Part shown: one piece after another, positions 11,480-22,472 of the stretch
Layout: every line of letters begins with the position of its first letter
Numbering within the stretch: the first letter of the stretch is position 1
Origin: Spiroplasma_E sp902809815
Lineage (GTDB): Bacteria; Bacillota_I; Bacilli_A; Mycoplasmatales; VBWQ01
DNA length: 64,000 bases
Direction of reading: 5' to 3'
NCBI RefSeq assembly: GCF_964030925.1
Contig: NZ_OZ034992.1
Span: forward strand, 930,001-994,000
Position numbers and translations under genes: made by a program
The notes under the pieces: generated by a model
The model's database searches: none
The model's input: the letters and a program-made list of their open reading frames with translations, nothing else
Told to the model about the DNA's origin: nothing

Positions 11480-12526
11480 ATGTTTAAAGAACAACTATTA
11501 ACAACTATCAATTATAATAAAGTTAAAAGCAAACTGGAGGTAGGAATGTTAATTAAAGCATCAGCCATTTTTAGTTTAATTACTCTTCTAACATTAACAG
11601 TTATTATTAGTATTTTACCTGCTAGTAGTATTAATCACTTTTTTAAAGTTACTACTATTACTGGTTGACAATTTTATAGCAGTAAAATTTATTTAATATT
11701 AATTCTTTGTTTATTATTAATTTCATCAATTTTATTATCTGTTATTACATGAACAGTTAAAATAGAAGATATTCATAAAAATATTGTTATTGTTACATTA
11801 CTATCAATTTTTAGTATCAATCCCATTGCATTAATTTTTAATTTAATTAAACATTATCAATGACAAAAAGAAGAAACTTTTGCCATTTTAAAAACAAGAT
11901 GATGAACTAATTTTAAATTTGCATTTGGTATTAAACGATGATTAGTTATTGATTATACAATTATTGGTTTATTTACTGGTGTAACTATTGCTTGTGCTTT
12001 TATTGAACAAAATTTATTACCAAAAATGCCATACGGCGGCGGTATTGCTATTAAATATATACCTTTAATGGTTATTAGTTATATTATTGGCTTTGCAGGT
12101 GGATGATTAACGGGTATGATTAGTGCTTTAATGTCATTATTATTTATTAGTGGTGGTTATGTTATTAGTGCTTGAAGTTATTTATTAGATTATTTTTTGC
12201 CAATGACAACACCCGCTATTATTTCATTATTACGTTTTAATTTAAAATCTGATAAATCAATTTTTACTTATATTAATTATTTTTTACATTGTTTTTTAGT
12301 TTGTTTAATTATTTATTTTTGACAAACAATAGCAGGATATTTTATTTGATCACAAATTACTAATGCTGATGGAAGTAAAAATATTTGATCAGGATTTAAT
12401 CCTCTTTTTTACTCATTAGTTTACAATTTTATTCATATTTTTTTGTTTACTTATCCAATTATGCAATTAACAATACCTTTTATTTATCGTGGTTTAGTTA
12501 GTCACTATGTAGAAAGATATCGTTAG
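11480..12526 (+). CDS. Putative thiamine (precursor) transporter
   Basis: 348 aa, very hydrophobic, about seven to nine membrane spans from residue ~25 onward, with GGWLTGMISALMSLLF and a C-terminal TIPFIYRGL. TPP-riboswitch control indicates transport of thiamine or a thiamine precursor. Size and layout fit a long ECF-type substrate-binding (S) component of mollicutes; other uptake families are possible. Start ATG 11480, GGAG 11463-11466, held in the regulatory hairpin. A terminator follows directly, so the gene is monocistronic. Many TGA Trp codons. Confidence 0.7.
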
Positions 12527-12557
12527 AATAGTAATTCCAATTACTATTTCTTTTTTT
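12527..12557 (+). terminator. Intrinsic terminator
   Basis: AATAGTAATT, 2-nt loop, AATTACTATT, then C and seven T; one base after the transporter stop codon. Confidence 0.85.
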
Positions 12558-12598
12558 AAATAGCGTTATAATATTAATTGATAGAAAGGGTGATTATA

Positions 12599-12847
12599 AT
12601 GAAAAATGATGAAATAATCAAAGAAGATATTATTATTATGGATGGTAATATTAAATTAATGAATAAAGCATTAAATGAGAAAAAGGTTGTATTAGCAGCA
12701 ATTGAATTAGGAAAACATGCTCAACATACAATTGATATTGGTTGATCTGAACATTTTCAAGCATATGCTAAATTAAAAAGTACAACTACTACTGGTACTT
12801 GTTTTTGTAAAAAACCAGCAACTCATTTAGTTTATTTTTGACGATAA
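12599..12847 (+). CDS. Small protein of unknown function
   Basis: 82 aa, start ATG 12599 after AAAGGGTG; a likely -10 TATAAT lies at 12567-12572. Contains HAQHTIDIGWSEHFQ and a C-terminal CFCKKPATH cluster that could bind metal. Not recognised. Its stop is convergent with and 25 nt from the decayed permease. Confidence 0.6.
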
Positions 12848-12872
12848 TAAGATAATATAATTTTTAAATAAT

Positions 12873-14425
12873 TTAATTAACTACTAGATGAGAATTAAAA
12901 ATAAATTCTTTATCTAATTGATTTTGATATTCTGGATTTGTTATTAATCTTTGTTTTAGTTTTGGTTTATAATAAGTAAAATAAATAATAGTAGCAATTA
13001 TAATAAATACTCAAAACATTAAAAACTTAATTGTAATTGCAATTAATATGATTCCTCTGTTGCTTACTAAATCATGAATCATATTATAATTAAAAATAAT
13101 GAATTGACTAATTAAAAATAATAAACAGATAATAAACATAATTCATTCGATAACTTTTATTTTTATTTTTTTATAATAACCCATAACACAAGTTGCTGTT
13201 ATAACAAAAAGATAAACAAAGATTGTTATATTAGTTGTAAATCCCAACATTTGGTTGTAATTAAAACTAATTCCAATTAAATCTGGAATTATTAGCATAA
13301 TAATACAAACTATAATTGTAATTATAAAATTAATAGTATTACCATACATTGCAATATTTTCTTTATTTAATTTAGCTATTTTTTCACTAATGTATCCTTC
13401 TTTCGCTAATGGTTGTAGCATAGCTCCAGAATATAGCGCTACTTGTATTACACCATTCAATTTAATTGATAAAGTACAAATAACTAGTAAAATGATACCT
13501 GTTGTACCAGCAATCCCAGCAATAACATTATTTGGATTATAATTATTATCACCATTTGCTCATCCGTTATTACCATTAGGTCCCTGTGAACTGATGGCAC
13601 CAATAATTAAAATTGTAATAATTAAATAAAAAATAGTTGTCAAAAATAAGACAATAATTGTTCCCCTACCTAAATTTTATTAGGATTTTTAACATTTTTT
13701 CCAATAACAGTAAAGGTCTCAAAACCAAGGAAAAAGTAGAAAAAATTGCTAAAAGCATTATTAAAAATATTAATTGTAAAATGAAGATGTTTAGTACCAA
13801 CAAATGCTTGTTGATAAACTATAGTGCCATTTTTGATTACCAGAATAATGGCACAAATAATCAAAAAACAAGTTGACAGTCATTTAATGATTCCTGAAAT
13901 ATTAACAAATCAACGAAAACCTCTTAATCCAAAATAGATACAACTTGTAACCAAACAATAAACTATAATTCCTAAACTATCAATAAATAAATTAGATCAT
14001 CTATCAGGTAATCAAGAAAAAAATGATAATTGGTTTAAGTTAATTCTAAACATTGAAATAATACCACCAATAACAGTAGATGGTAAAATGATATATTGCA
14101 TAAAGCCGATTATTCATCCTCAAAAACGACCAAAAGTTGCCCTAACATAAATATATGCTCCAACCATTATTACCAGCATAAACTTTACTACATTTTAAAA
14201 AGCACATGCACTAATACTAGCCATTATAGCACCTAAAATCATAATTCAGATTAGATGTAATCCAACTCCGCCATTATTTCAATAATATATTCCTATAAAA
14301 GACATAGGAAAAGCTATTGTGCAAGTATAATTAAATCCAAAGTCACACCAGTTCTCCTAAGCCTATTTTTTTTGCTGCTTTGTTTTTTGTTTTAAAGACT
14401 TATTTAAAACTTTTTGTGTGTTCAT
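12873..14425 (-). pseudogene. APC-family amino acid permease, decayed
   Basis: Starts at ATG 14425 (RBS GGAGG) and reads through at least three lesions: a frameshift about 20-30 codons in (in a run of A), an in-frame TAA after SISACAF near 14196, and a frameshift near 13670 (NPNKI / RGTIIV). Across frames the APC pattern is clear: GRFWGWIIGFMQY, FFLGFETFTVIGKNVKNPNK (the E-rich core of helix 6), LYSGAMLQPLAKEGYI, and about ten or more hydrophobic segments. It would have been an amino acid/polyamine permease in the membrane. Non-functional. Confidence 0.85.
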
Positions 14426-14549
14426 AGAATCCTCCTTTGAATTTATTTAATATTAACGATAATTATATAGTATATTTTATTTGAAATACAATAAAAACTA
14501 TTTCATTTTTGTAGAAAATAAATATTAGTAAATAGTTTAATAACATTGA

Positions 14550-14580
14550 TTGATAATTAACAAAATATTTAAAATATAAT
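14550..14580 (+). promoter_or_regulatory. Possible leuS promoter
   Basis: TTGATA (14550-14555) and TATAAT (14575-14580) with a 19-bp spacer, about 90 bp upstream of leuS. No T-box or attenuator is apparent in the short leader. Confidence 0.35.
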
Positions 14581-14671
14581 TTAATCAATAAGTAAACATT
14601 GCAACTTGTTAAATGATTATGATATTATGGTTTTATGATTACTTTACCTGAACATATTAAAGGAGAAAAAC

Positions 14672-17110
14672 ATGAGTTATAATCACCAACAAATAGAAAA
14701 AAAATGACAGCAGTATTGATTAAAAAATGAAACTTTTAAAACAAACATTGATGATAATAAAAAACCAAAATCATATATTCTTGATATGTTCCCTTATCCT
14801 TCAGGATCAGGTTTACATGTTGGCCATCCTAAAGGTTATTGTGCTACTGATGTTATTTCACGGGTTAAAATAATGAATGGTTTTAATGTTTTGCATCCAA
14901 TTGGTTGAGATGCTTTTGGTTTACCAGCTGAACAATATGCCTTAAATACAGGTAATAATCCAGAGACATTTACTAAACAAAACATTAATAATTTTCGTAA
15001 ACAATTACAAAGTATTGGTCTAAGTTTTGATTATAATAAAGAAGTTAATACTACAGATCCTCAATATTATAAGTGAACACAATGAATTTTCATTAAACTT
15101 TATGAACAAGGGTTAGCTGAAATTAAAGATGTTGAAGTTAATTTTTGTGAACAGTTAGGAACTGTTTTAGCTAATGAAGAAATAATTAACATTAATGGTC
15201 ATATGGTTTCTGAACGTGGTAATTTCCCAGTTATTAAAAAACCAATGCGTCAGTGGGTTTTAAAAATTACTAAGTATGCTGAAAAATTATTAAAAGGATT
15301 AGATGATTTAGACTGACCAAATAGTGTTAAGGAATTACAACATAATTGAATTGGTAAAAGTGTTGGAACACTAGTTGATTTTATAGTTGAAAATAATAAA
15401 TGTAAGGTTTCTATTTTTACTTCAAGGGTTGATACTATTTTTGGTGTTTCATTTTTAGTACTTGCCCCTGAACATCCATTAATTCATGATTTAACAACTA
15501 GTGAATATTCGCAAGCAGTTACTCAATACTGTTTAGATGCTAAAACTAAAACAGATTTAATGCGTCAAGGAGATGATACTTTAAAATCTGGTGTTTTTAC
15601 TGGAAGTTATGCTATTCATCCTTTTACTAAAAATAAATTACCAATTTGAGTTGGTGATTATGTTTTAAATCATTATGGGACAGGAGCAATTATGGGTGTT
15701 CCTGCACATGATAGTCGTGATTTTATTTTTGCTAAAAATAAAAAGTTACCAATCAATTTTATTATGAAAACTAATAATAAAAATGAACCATTTTTGGGTA
15801 CTAGTGAATATATTAACTCTGATTTTATTAATGGTAAGGATTTAGAAACAGCTACTAATTTAATTGTTAAAAAATTACTAACTTTAAAACAAGGAAAAGT
15901 ACATACTGCATATAAGTTACGAGATTGACTTTTTTCTCGTCAACGTTATTGAGGTGAACCTTTTCCGATAATTTATTGAGAAGATGGTACAATATCAACA
16001 GTAGATGAACAACAATTACCAGTATTATTACCAAAAATGACTAATATTAAGCCATCTAATTCGGGGAATGCACCTTTAACTAATGCACCAAATTCCTGAT
16101 TACATGTAACTAGAAAAGATGGTGTAAAAGGAAAAAGAGAAATTAATACAATGCCACAATGAGCAGGTAGTTGTTGATATTATTTAGCATATATTTTAAA
16201 AAATGATGATGGTACTTATTGTGATTTTAATAGTGCTATTGCGCAAAAACGTTTTAACTATTGATTACCGGTTGATTTATATATTGGTGGTCAAGAACAT
16301 GCTGTTTTACATTTATTGTATGCTCGTTTCTGACATTTAGTGCTATATGATTTAAAGTTAGTTAATGTTAAAGAACCATTTTTAAAATTGGTAAATCAGG
16401 GTATGATTCTTGGTGAAAATAATGAAAAAATGTCTAAATCACGCGGTAATGTTGTTAATCCAGATGATGTTATTAATGAATATGGTGCTGATACTTTGCG
16501 AATATATGAAATGTTTATGGGGCCATTAACAGCATCTTTACCGTGATTAAATAGTGGTTTAGTTGGTTGTTATAAGTTTTTAATGCGTATTTATCGTCTT
16601 GTTAATAAAGATGAGTATAAAATAAAAATTACTACTAAGAATGATAAATCATTAGATACAATTTATCATCAAACTGTAAAAAAAGTAACTAATGATATTA
16701 ATGATTTAAATTTTAATACTGCTATTGCACAACTTATGATTTTTATCAATGCTTGTTATAAAGCACCAACTATTTATCAACAATATTTAGTTAATTTTTT
16801 AAAATTATTAAATCCATTTGCTCCACATATTGCTGAAGAATTATGATTTCAATTTGGTAATAAAGAAAGTATTAATAAAAGTCAGTTTCCAAGTTATGAT
16901 GAAAAATTTTTGATTACTAGTGAAGTTACTATTGCTATTCAGATTAATGGTAAAACAAAAATAACTTTAGTAGTAAAAGAAAATTTAAATAATCAAGAAC
17001 TTTTAAAAGCAGTTAATAATGAAGAAAAAGTAAAACATTGATTGCAAGATAAAACAATTATTAAGACAATTTGTATACCAAATAAGATTGTTAATTTTGT
17101 TGTTAAGTAA
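14672..17110 (+). CDS. leuS: Leucyl-tRNA synthetase
   Basis: 812 aa, complete. It charges tRNA-Leu in the cytoplasm. Class I signatures: HIGH variant LHVGHPKG near residue 50 after FPYPSGSG, WDAFGLPAEQYA, the editing (CP1) domain with SRVDTIFGVSFLVLAPEHP, YWGEPFPIIYW, and the KMSKS loop NEKMSKSRGNVVNPDD. The anticodon-binding C-terminus follows (LLNPFAPHIAEELW). Start ATG 14672 follows AAAGGAG. TGA is used for Trp throughout, for example in LHPIGWDAFG, good proof of table 4. It likely forms a two-gene operon with 17121. Confidence 0.98.
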
Positions 17111-17120
17111 AGGAGGAATA

Positions 17121-17834
17121 ATGAAAGTTGCTATTATTTTTGCAGCAGGAATTGGCAGTAGATTACAACCTGTCTCAAATAATGTTCATAAATCGTTAAT
17201 TAAATTTAAAGGTTTAACTTTAATTGAACATATAATTAATCATTTAATTGAAATACATGATTTAAAAAAAATTATTGTCATTACTGGTCATTTAAAAGAT
17301 GAATTTAATTTTCTTACTCATAAATATTCAAAATTAATCTTAATAAATAATCAACATTTCCTTGATTATAATAGTGGTTATGCTTTGACATTAGTATCAT
17401 CATATTTTAATGGTCAAGATGATATTTTTATTATTTCTGGTGATATGATTAGTACAAAAAATATTTTTTTAAATAATTTTTCAACTAATATGATGGTCGC
17501 TATTAAGCGTGATCATGATAATATAAAAGAAGATTGAAGTTATAAATTAAACAAGAATGGTAATATTATTGATATTATTAAAAGTAAAAAAAAGGATAGT
17601 TTCTTGGCGGGAGAATGAAGTTATATTACTAAAAAATGAGCAAAAGTTCTTGGTGAAGATTTAATAAATCCACAACAAGAACTTGTATTGCAAACAACAA
17701 TGGTTGGTAAATATTTAATTAGTAATAGTATTAAACATAATTTTGAATTAAAACCTTATGTTTTATCATTTGATTGTCATTGGGATGTTGATAATATTAT
17801 TGATTTAGAACGAACTAATAAATATTTTAAATAA
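17121..17834 (+). CDS. NDP-sugar/choline-phosphate nucleotidyltransferase-like
   Basis: 237 aa. The N-terminal nucleotide-binding motif is FAAGIGSRLQPVSNNVHKSL, followed by LIEHIINHL, the HFLDYNSGYALTL segment and metal-binding ISGDM; a C-terminal WDVDNIIDLE is typical of the family. These are hallmarks of the NTP_transferase fold, in particular LicC-like CTP:phosphocholine cytidylyltransferases. It probably makes an activated head group for a surface lipid or glycan. It begins 10 nt after leuS behind AAAGGAGG. Substrate unproven. Confidence 0.8.
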
Positions 17835-17835
17835 T

Positions 17836-18327
17836 TTAAGTAGTTAATTTTTTTCCAGAAGTTGTTGTTGAAACTACTGGAATTTCTTCACGATTACAAC
17901 TATGTGCAACATTTTGGAATGGATTAGTAGTATTATTACCATTTAATTTTAGTGCTTCTGCTGTTGTTTCTGCTACTGATTCATTTTCTGGATCTAGTGC
18001 ATCTACTTCTTTAAAACTAACTTGTCCATTACTATTTGTAGAAACATTATTTTTTTGATTAACATTATCTTTATTTTTAATAATATTAACTGATTGATTT
18101 AGTTTAGGCTTTTTAGTTCGATTATTAAATAGTGAAACTAAAAGTTTTTTTAATCATATGTATGGAAAAAAAGAAATATAAGCGACATCTTTTGCAAATT
18201 TTACAATTCAATTTCTACTACCACCACCAGAAGAAGTTGCTTTTTCTTTTTTATTTTTTTCACCTTGTAATTTATCAAAAATTTCTTTACTTGGTTGTTG
18301 CTGTTGTTGCTGTTGTTGTGCTGACAT
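17836..18327 (-). CDS. Gln-tract membrane-associated protein
   Basis: 163 aa. Starts MSA then eight Gln, encoded by a CAA/CAG repeat that could vary in length. A short hydrophobic stretch (WIVKFAKDVAYISFFPYMWL) at ~40-60 is followed by a basic segment and a long polar, Asn/Thr-rich tail. Start ATG 18327 behind AAGGATG. Converges on the 17121 gene with one base between the stops. Unknown function. Confidence 0.65.
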
Positions 18328-18563
18328 AATTTTCACATCCTTTTTTATTTAAAAATAATTAGGTTCCACTTATCTAATAAAAAAGAATAAGTCGAACTTA
18401 ATGGTCTTTAATAATTTAGTTTATTATGATGTTAGTATAACATATTTTCAATTTTTAAGCACAATAATTAAAAAAATAACATCCTTACTTTTGAGTTAAT
18501 AAATCATAATTTTATTTAAAAATATTTATTTTATCTTTTAATTTTTATGAAAAATTTTATACT

Positions 18564-19722
18564 AGACATATTCCGTAATTAAATTTTTTAAAAGTCAATT
18601 AATAATTTTAAAATTTATTTTATAATTTTGTTATTAACAATAAATTTAGAAAAGTGTTGATAAAAATGATTTTTGAAAATTTAAAAAAATTAAAAAATGA
18701 AGAATTTTACAGATATTTTGGTATAAAACGTTTTCATTTTAATGAAATGTTAGAAAAATTAATTGAAATAGAAAAATTAGAAAAAAATAAAGGTCGAAAA
18801 AATAAACTTTCAGTAGAAGAAAGATTAATGATGACTTTATTATACTGAAAAGAATATTATACTTTTTTTCAAATGAGTATTAAATCTAAAATGAGCCCAT
18901 CAAGTTGTTTTCGAAATATTACTTGAGTAGAAAATAAACTTAGTAACCACAAAGATTACCAATTTTTAAAAGAAAGATATAAATTAAAAATTGATAAAAA
19001 ACAAGAAAATTCAAATGAATTTCAATTTTATTTAATTGATTCAACTGAGATTGAAATTGAAAGACCAACTAAAAAAAACTACAGTTAGAATATTTTTCTG
19101 GTAAAAGTTGAATGTATTCTATAAAATTTCAAATTGTATATGATTTTTTTTAATAAAAAAATTGTTGATATTTTTGCTGATAATGGTAAAGTGTATGATT
19201 TTCAAATATTAAAAAATTCAAATCTTGAATTTTCAGAAAAAACAATAATTATTGGTGATTTAGGATATCAAGGTATACAAAATATTTATAAAAATACAAT
19301 AATACCAATTAAAAGAACTAAAAATAAAAAATTAACTAAACAAGAAAGAAAATACAATAAGATTGTATCTAAAATTAGAATTAAAGTTGAACATGTCTTT
19401 GCTTGATTGAAAAGATTCAAAATTTTAGTAAATAAATGTAGAAAATCTAAATTTAGACTTATGTACTTAAGATTTAACTTACTTTGTGAAATTTTTAATA
19501 AAATAAAATCATTAAAATAAAAAAAATATTAAAAATATTTTTTTAAAATTTAAATTTTTATCGAGTTAATATAAAAATATTATTAACAATTTTTTGTTTA
19601 AAATGTAAACTCATTTTTTAAACTATTTTTTCAAAAAATATTTATTTCTATATTCAATAACACTAAATAGTTTTAAAACAATTTTATTGACAATTAATTA
19701 AATTTAATTACGGAATATGTCC
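18564..19722 (+). mobile_element. IS5-family insertion sequence, copy 4 (inactive)
   Basis: 1,159 bp: one extra T in the T-run after GTATATGA (eight instead of seven), plus C-to-T changes. Flanks are ACT and AAT, with no target duplication, so this copy too has probably been through recombination. Confidence 0.9.
18654..19520 (+). pseudogene. IS5-family transposase, frameshifted
   Basis: OrfA as in the intact copies. The +1 T near 19143 shifts OrfB, so the -1 fusion product would end early and lack the second Asp and the Glu. The downstream frame remains open to 19520. Confidence 0.85.
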
Positions 19723-19779
19723 AATGTATTTTGGATATTTTTAAAAATAAATATTTAAAAGAAAGGGAGAAAAAATATT

Positions 19780-19944
19780 ATGAATGAAAAAGAAAAAGCA
19801 GCAAAATTATTACATGATGCAGAACAAGAAAGTAGAAAACTTGATTTATTACTTGCAAAAGCTAAGAAACAAGAAGAGACATTAAAAAAAATTGAAGAAG
19901 AAAAACAAATAAACAAACATAAATCAAGAAATCCGAAAATTTAA
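19780..19944 (+). CDS. Small charged coiled-coil protein
   Basis: 54 aa, start ATG 19780 after GAAAGGGAG. Almost entirely Lys/Glu/Ala heptads (KEKAAKLLHDAEQESRK...). Similar in style to the 21618 product. Unknown function. Confidence 0.6.
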   Translation: MNEKEKAAKLLHDAEQESRKLDLLLAKAKKQEETLKKIEEEKQINKHKSRNPKI

Positions 19945-20263
19945 ATTTCATTATTTAATTTTAGATAAAAACTCATGTAATAAAATTGTAATTTTATATA
20001 GTTTTAATACAATTTTAAATTTATTATTTTTTTTATTTTAAAAATAAATATATTGAAATTAAAGGTTATTCAGAAAAATTAAATAACATTTATAAATTCA
20101 AAAAATATCCATAAATTAAAATAATTAAAAGCTTAGTTACTATGTTAATATACTTACTGACAATAGATATTTTTCATAAATTAAATAAATATTAATTTAA
20201 ATAAAATATTGTAAATTATATAATATTTGATAAAATGTAAATATTAAACATATAAGTTTTTTA

Positions 20264-20298
20264 CCCATTGCTTTATTTTAAAGTAAATGGGTTTTTTA
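20264..20298 (+). terminator. Terminator-like hairpin just before a gene
   Basis: CCCATT-CTTT-loop-AAAG-AATGGG followed by six T, ending 5-10 nt before the RBS (AAAAGGAGA) of the gene at 20318. It may terminate upstream transcription or act as a leader attenuator. The rest of 19945-20317 is AT-rich with no other gene or clear signal. Confidence 0.5.
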
Positions 20299-20317
20299 AT
20301 TAAAAGGAGATACCAAA

Positions 20318-21597
20318 ATGGCTTTACCAATAAAAACAATTCTTGCAGAACAATTCAAAACTGCAGAAAGTGAGTTCACTAATAAATTCAAGAAAAATAA
20401 TGAAAATTGACATAATGGTGAAACGTTTATGTTTGAAAATCAATCAGGTGAAGATAATGAACTAAAATATCTTCAATTTGAAACTTCTATAGTAGAGGGA
20501 GGTAAAGAGTATTTTGTTTATGATGAAATAATAGAAATTAATAATAAACCAGTTTTATTATTAGAAATTCATGATGATGAAAAAAAGAAATTTGACAACA
20601 ATTAATTTATCTTGAAGCAGATCAAGTAATTAAACAAATTAGACATTTAAGTTATGAACAATTTTCTAATGAAGTAAAAAATGATGAAAGTTTTATTAGA
20701 TTAGAAGAAAATAAGGATACAACTATTATTAGAATACCATTTTTTGATTTCATTAATAACCTTAATGAGAAACAAAAAGAAGAACAAGTAGATATAAAAA
20801 ATAAAAAGGTAAGAAAAGTTTTATGACAAGTATTAAAAATAACAATGTTTGTAATTGCTTGGGCTGGTATTGGTATTTTAAGTAGTTTAGTTGTTACTCC
20901 ATTAGTTACTCCATTATTAGCTCCTGTTGTAGCCATTTTTTATGGGCAGTCAATATGTGCTTTAATTTCTGGAGTTATTGTTGGTGGACTTGTTACAGGA
21001 TGAGAAAAGTATAAAGAAAAAGTAAAAAAATTCTTTTTTCCTAATTGAAAATCAAAAAATGAAATAAATCTAGAAAATAAACTACAAGAACAAAGATTAT
21101 TATTAAAAAGAGAACAACAAGAAGAATTATTTTTAAGCTTACCTCCAGAAGCAAAACAACAAAGAATTTTGAATAGTTTTCAACAAATTTGAAATAATAA
21201 TAAAAATAAAAATTTTATGGATATGCAAAATGAATTAAGTCAAAGATTTGAAGAAAATAAAAGAGAATTAAAACAGCAAAATTTGGAAAATATTTATAAA
21301 AGAAAAGATGAATTACAAGAACAAGTAGAAGCAGCAAAAAAAGATTTAAGTGCAGAGCAAAATGGAGCAATACAAAATAAATTAGAAATGATTACTTTTG
21401 TGGCAAGTGTAATTGAAAAAGAAAATCAAAAACCTCAACCTGATGAACACGATTTAAGAATTTTTGAGAAAGAAGTTGTTGCTTTTACCAATGAAATAGA
21501 AGAAATTTTGAAAAATAATAAAAAAAGTGATAATCTTGTGAGAGAAGATGTTAGAGAAAAGTCACCAAGTAGAAAGATGAGACAAATATCTTTATAA
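20318..21597 (+). pseudogene. Membrane and coiled-coil protein, frame break at A7
   Basis: Start ATG 20318 (AAAAGGAGA). Frame 1 codes 95 residues to 20605. The continuing frame (one base back) codes through 21597. The junction is GAA AAA AAG at 20579-20587, an A-AAA-AAG heptamer, so a -1 slip would give DDEKKEIWQQLIYLEADQ in one ~425-aa product. Features: soluble N-terminus, two membrane segments around 20850-20990 (FVIAWAGIGILSSLVV and ICALISGVIVGGLV), then a long Glu/Lys coiled coil. Function unknown. It could be an indel pseudogene or a programmed frameshift. Confidence 0.65.
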
Positions 21598-21617
21598 TCT
21601 AAAAAGGAGATAAAGTT

Positions 21618-21803
21618 ATGAATAAAGAAGAAAAAGAAAAAGTAGAAAAAGAACTTAATAAATCAGCTAAACGAAGAGTTGCAAATATGGAAAAAAGATT
21701 AACACGCGAAGATATAGAAAAAGCTAATAAAGAAAAAGTAGAAAAAGAAAAATCTGAAAAACAAAATAAGACTTCAAAAAGTCGTAGTTGATTTTCAAAA
21801 TAA
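21618..21803 (+). CDS. Small charged protein
   Basis: 61 aa, start ATG 21618 (AAGGAGA), 20 nt after the preceding gene and probably co-transcribed. Lys/Glu-rich with a C-terminal SRSWFSK containing a TGA Trp. Unknown. Confidence 0.6.
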
Positions 21804-21832
21804 ATAGTTTTTTAAAAAGTCTACTGATAAAT

Positions 21833-21883
21833 AAAAAAAAGTTAGGTAATACTTATTTTAAAAATATTACCTAACTTTTTTTA
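21833..21883. terminator. Bidirectional terminator
   Basis: A-run, GTTAGGTAATA (21841-21851), loop, TATTACCTAAC (21865-21875), T-run. Serves the 21618 gene and the converging tpx gene. Confidence 0.9.
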
Positions 21884-22387
21884 TGTTAAAGTTTTAATAA
21901 ATTTTAGAACTTCATCATAGTTTGGTTCTAATGTTACTTCTTTAACAATTTGTAAATATATAACTTTGTTATTTTTATCAACAATGATAATAGTACGTGC
22001 TAATAATTGGATTTCATCAATTAATAAATTAGTAGTATTACTAAAATTATTTTCATTATTACGATAATCACTTCAAATATGAAAATTATTATTCATTTTT
22101 AGTTTTTCACAAAAGCGACTTTGAGCAAATGGTAAATCTTTGGAAATAGTAATTATAACTAAATCTTTTAATTTAGTAGCCTCTTTATTAAAGTGTATAG
22201 TTTGTAAAGCACAAGTTTTAGTATCAATGCTTGGTACACTAGAAATAATTTTAAATTTATTAGTGAATTGTTCTAAATTCATATTATCCATTGTTTTATT
22301 AACTGCAGAAAATGATAAAGTATCTCCAACTTTGATTATTTCATTTTTAATATGAACGGGTTTACCTTTAATTGTTAATTGCAACAT
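21881..22387 (-). CDS. tpx: Thiol peroxidase
   Basis: 168 aa, peroxiredoxin fold. The catalytic motif SSVPSIDTKTC places the peroxidatic Cys at ~61, and FAQSRFCEK carries the resolving Cys region. It reduces peroxides with thioredoxin and protects the cytosol. Start ATG 22387. Full family length (~165-170 aa). Single gene ending in a bidirectional terminator. Confidence 0.93.
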
Positions 22388-22472
22388 AATATTTTTTTCC
22401 CTTTTTATCAAATGTATTTATAATATTATTATAACTAAATTTATTAAAGATAATCTATTAAGGAGTAACAAA

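Noticed and set aside
20652..20936. Minus-strand 94-aa ORF
   Set aside because: Lies entirely antisense to the membrane segments of the 20318 gene; no RBS.
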